Of a DNA stretch of 6,498 bases, positions 5,149-6,498 are shown piece by piece; within the stretch, counting starts at the first letter, position 1; every line of letters starts with the position of its first letter. Source of the stretch: an uncultured Candidatus Melainabacteria bacterium (GTDB lineage: Bacteria > Cyanobacteriota > Vampirovibrionia > Gastranaerophilales > Gastranaerophilaceae); the NCBI GenBank assembly GCA_934693215.1, contig CAKUVB010000102.1:1-6498 (forward strand), read 5' to 3'. The position numbers and the translations under genes were made by a program. The notes below the pieces were generated by a model, which saw only the letters and a list, made by a program, of their open reading frames with translations, ran no database searches and was not told the DNA's origin.

Positions 5149-6459
5149 ATGGGTTTGTCAGCATCACAAGCAAGATTGTTATCTTTAACAGCAAGACAAT
5201 CTAACTTAGAATTTGAAGGTCAACAAATAAACCAACAAAGAACTAATTTGTCAAACCAATCTGCAAATTATTATAACAGCTTATTGACAATGACAGTTCC
5301 TACACCACCATCTACAGATGATTATACTACTATTAAATATTCATTTGTTATCGGAGGTAACGATGCAACAATCGCTCAAGTTCTTCCTCAAGATAACAAA
5401 GGTAACTATTTAGTAGAATATACTACAACTCTTGCTTCAATCGGAGTTCAAGAAAACACAGCATACAAAATTACTGCAAGTGCTAATGCAAGCTCTACTA
5501 AAACCGGTAAAGCTGAACAAGTTGCTGATCCAACAGAAGCATACAACGCTGATTTACAATATTATGTTCAAACATTCAGAGAAGATGATGAACATGGCGA
5601 ATTTACTGCATTAAATAACAATTCTGACAGATACTCTGATGATAGAGTTGCTGCCGGAGATGTAACTTTTTACGACAAATACGGAAATCAAGTTGATAAA
5701 ACTGCAGCTTTAGACAAAGGTAAACTTAAAGATGAATACACAGCTTTAGTAAAAAAAGAATCTGATGAAATCGGATACTCTACTGTTAGTGTTCAACTTG
5801 CAGACAGAGCTTCTTACCAAAATGCTTTAGACAGAGGAGAAAAAGTTACTAAGTTCCAAGAAAACACTTCTGATAACACATACGGTAGCGATAATGTTGT
5901 TACTTACTCAGCTTCAAATGATACAACTTTCTCTACAGTTGGTTCTGAATACAAAGAAGCTTTCATAAACGCAGGTTTAGATATCAATGAATACTACCAA
6001 TACAAATCAAGCACCGGTATCAGATTTGCTAAGAAAGAAGATGTTGAAAAAAGTGCTAATAATTCTACTCTAAGCATAACAACTTTTGCAGTTGCTTCTA
6101 TGAACAAAACTCAAAAAACTCAATTAAGTGGTGTTCAAATCGAATTTGATACAACTGGCAGAATCTCATCTATGACAGATGCAGAAGGTAATACTTACAC
6201 AATGACTGCAAGCACAGAAACAGATGATAATGCTTATGAAGATGCTTACAACCAATATACTTATGACCAATATGTATATGACCAAAAACAAAACGAAATC
6301 AATGCACACATTGAAATTCTTCAAGCTCAAGATAAAAACCTTGAATTGAGATTATCTCAATTGAACACAGAACACTCTGCTATCCAAACTGAAATGGACG
6401 CAGTAAACAAGGTTATCAGCAAAAACATTGAAACTTCATTCAAAACATTCAATGCTTAA
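5149..6459 (+). CDS. Cys-free helical-arm protein, candidate exported appendage (type III/flagellar substrate) protein
   Basis: This 436-residue protein starts at ATG 5149, with AGGAG eight bases upstream (5136-5140); the in-frame TTG at 5143 is too close to that site. The N-terminal arm (MGLSASQARLLSLTAR, then a Gln/Asn-rich helix to about 48) and the C-terminal arm (about 376-430, with QDKNLELRLSQLNTEHSAIQ) are amphipathic helices with coiled-coil spacing. It ends in KNIETSFKTFNA. Residues 55-355 are Thr/Ser/Asp/Tyr-rich and look like beta structure. The protein contains no Cys and no Trp, and has no cleavable signal peptide or membrane segment. Helical ends around a variable centre, without Cys, are typical of flagellin, hook and related type III substrates. 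I recall similar MGLSASQARLL openings in gut Melainabacteria, unnamed. Many TAC codons suggest high expression. A structural or secreted role is inference, not established. Confidence 0.9.
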   Translation: MGLSASQARLLSLTARQSNLEFEGQQINQQRTNLSNQSANYYNSLLTMTVPTPPSTDDYTTIKYSFVIGGNDATIAQVLPQDNKGNYLVEYTTTLASIGVQENTAYKITASANASSTKTGKAEQVADPTEAYNADLQYYVQTFREDDEHGEFTALNNNSDRYSDDRVAAGDVTFYDKYGNQVDKTAALDKGKLKDEYTALVKKESDEIGYSTVSVQLADRASYQNALDRGEKVTKFQENTSDNTYGSDNVVTYSASNDTTFSTVGSEYKEAFINAGLDINEYYQYKSSTGIRFAKKEDVEKSANNSTLSITTFAVASMNKTQKTQLSGVQIEFDTTGRISSMTDAEGNTYTMTASTETDDNAYEDAYNQYTYDQYVYDQKQNEINAHIEILQAQDKNLELRLSQLNTEHSAIQTEMDAVNKVISKNIETSFKTFNA

Positions 6460-6498
6460 TCTTAGCTGAAGATAATTAAAAGATTCTAATATAATTTT

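Noticed and set aside
6459..6473. Terminator hairpin after the 436-residue gene
   Set aside because: ATCTT/AAGAT is a five-pair AT-rich stem overlapping the stop codon with no T tract after it. The real terminator is probably beyond the window.
6490..6495. TATAAT box at the right edge as promoter of the next gene
   Set aside because: The hexamer is perfect, but no acceptable -35 box lies 16-18 bases upstream and the downstream gene cannot be seen.

Overview
The window is AT-rich, roughly one third G+C by eye, and carries six complete genes plus one gene cut by the left edge. Compact intergenic regions hold good intrinsic terminators, Shine-Dalgarno sites and bacterial-type promoters. An FlhB-type export gate protein, a MetK with cyanobacterial-type wording, and a Cys-free protein opening MGLSASQARLL together suggest a flagellated or type III-secreting gut bacterium. 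My best guess is the Gastranaerophilales/Vampirovibrionia (Melainabacteria) lineage. That is recalled pattern recognition, not a search result.

Layout. Positions 1-1045 (minus) encode flhB, missing only about the last ten codons. Upstream on the same strand is metK (1217-2485), separated from flhB by a rho-independent terminator and a candidate flhB promoter. Divergent from metK is a TTG-started gene (2685-3350) for an acidic, low-complexity plus coiled-coil protein of unknown function. A bidirectional terminator (3377-3406) separates it from a convergent, translationally coupled two-gene cassette (3832-4560 then 3437-3832, minus). The two cassette proteins are unrecognised, Lys/Ala-rich, and appear to share a co-linear motif series. 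Next is a lone ribbon-helix-helix regulator (4753-4941, minus) with its own terminator. Divergent from it is a 436-residue Cys-free protein (5149-6459, plus), with helical arms and a long beta-rich centre, behind a sigma28-like promoter and a symmetrical operator-like array.

How the genes may fit together. FlhB is the substrate-specificity switch of the flagellar or injectisome export apparatus. The 436-residue protein has the general architecture of an exported appendage protein and a flagellar-class promoter, so it could be a substrate of that machinery. The neighbouring RHH protein is a natural candidate regulator of the shared intergenic region. MetK supplies S-adenosylmethionine and is functionally separate; its short leader may form a pseudoknot next to the ribosome binding site. 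The links between genes are inference; the motifs, overlaps and symmetries are visible in the sequence.

No stretch longer than 300 bases lacks a gene. I saw no tRNA, rRNA, CRISPR array, insertion sequence or attachment site.
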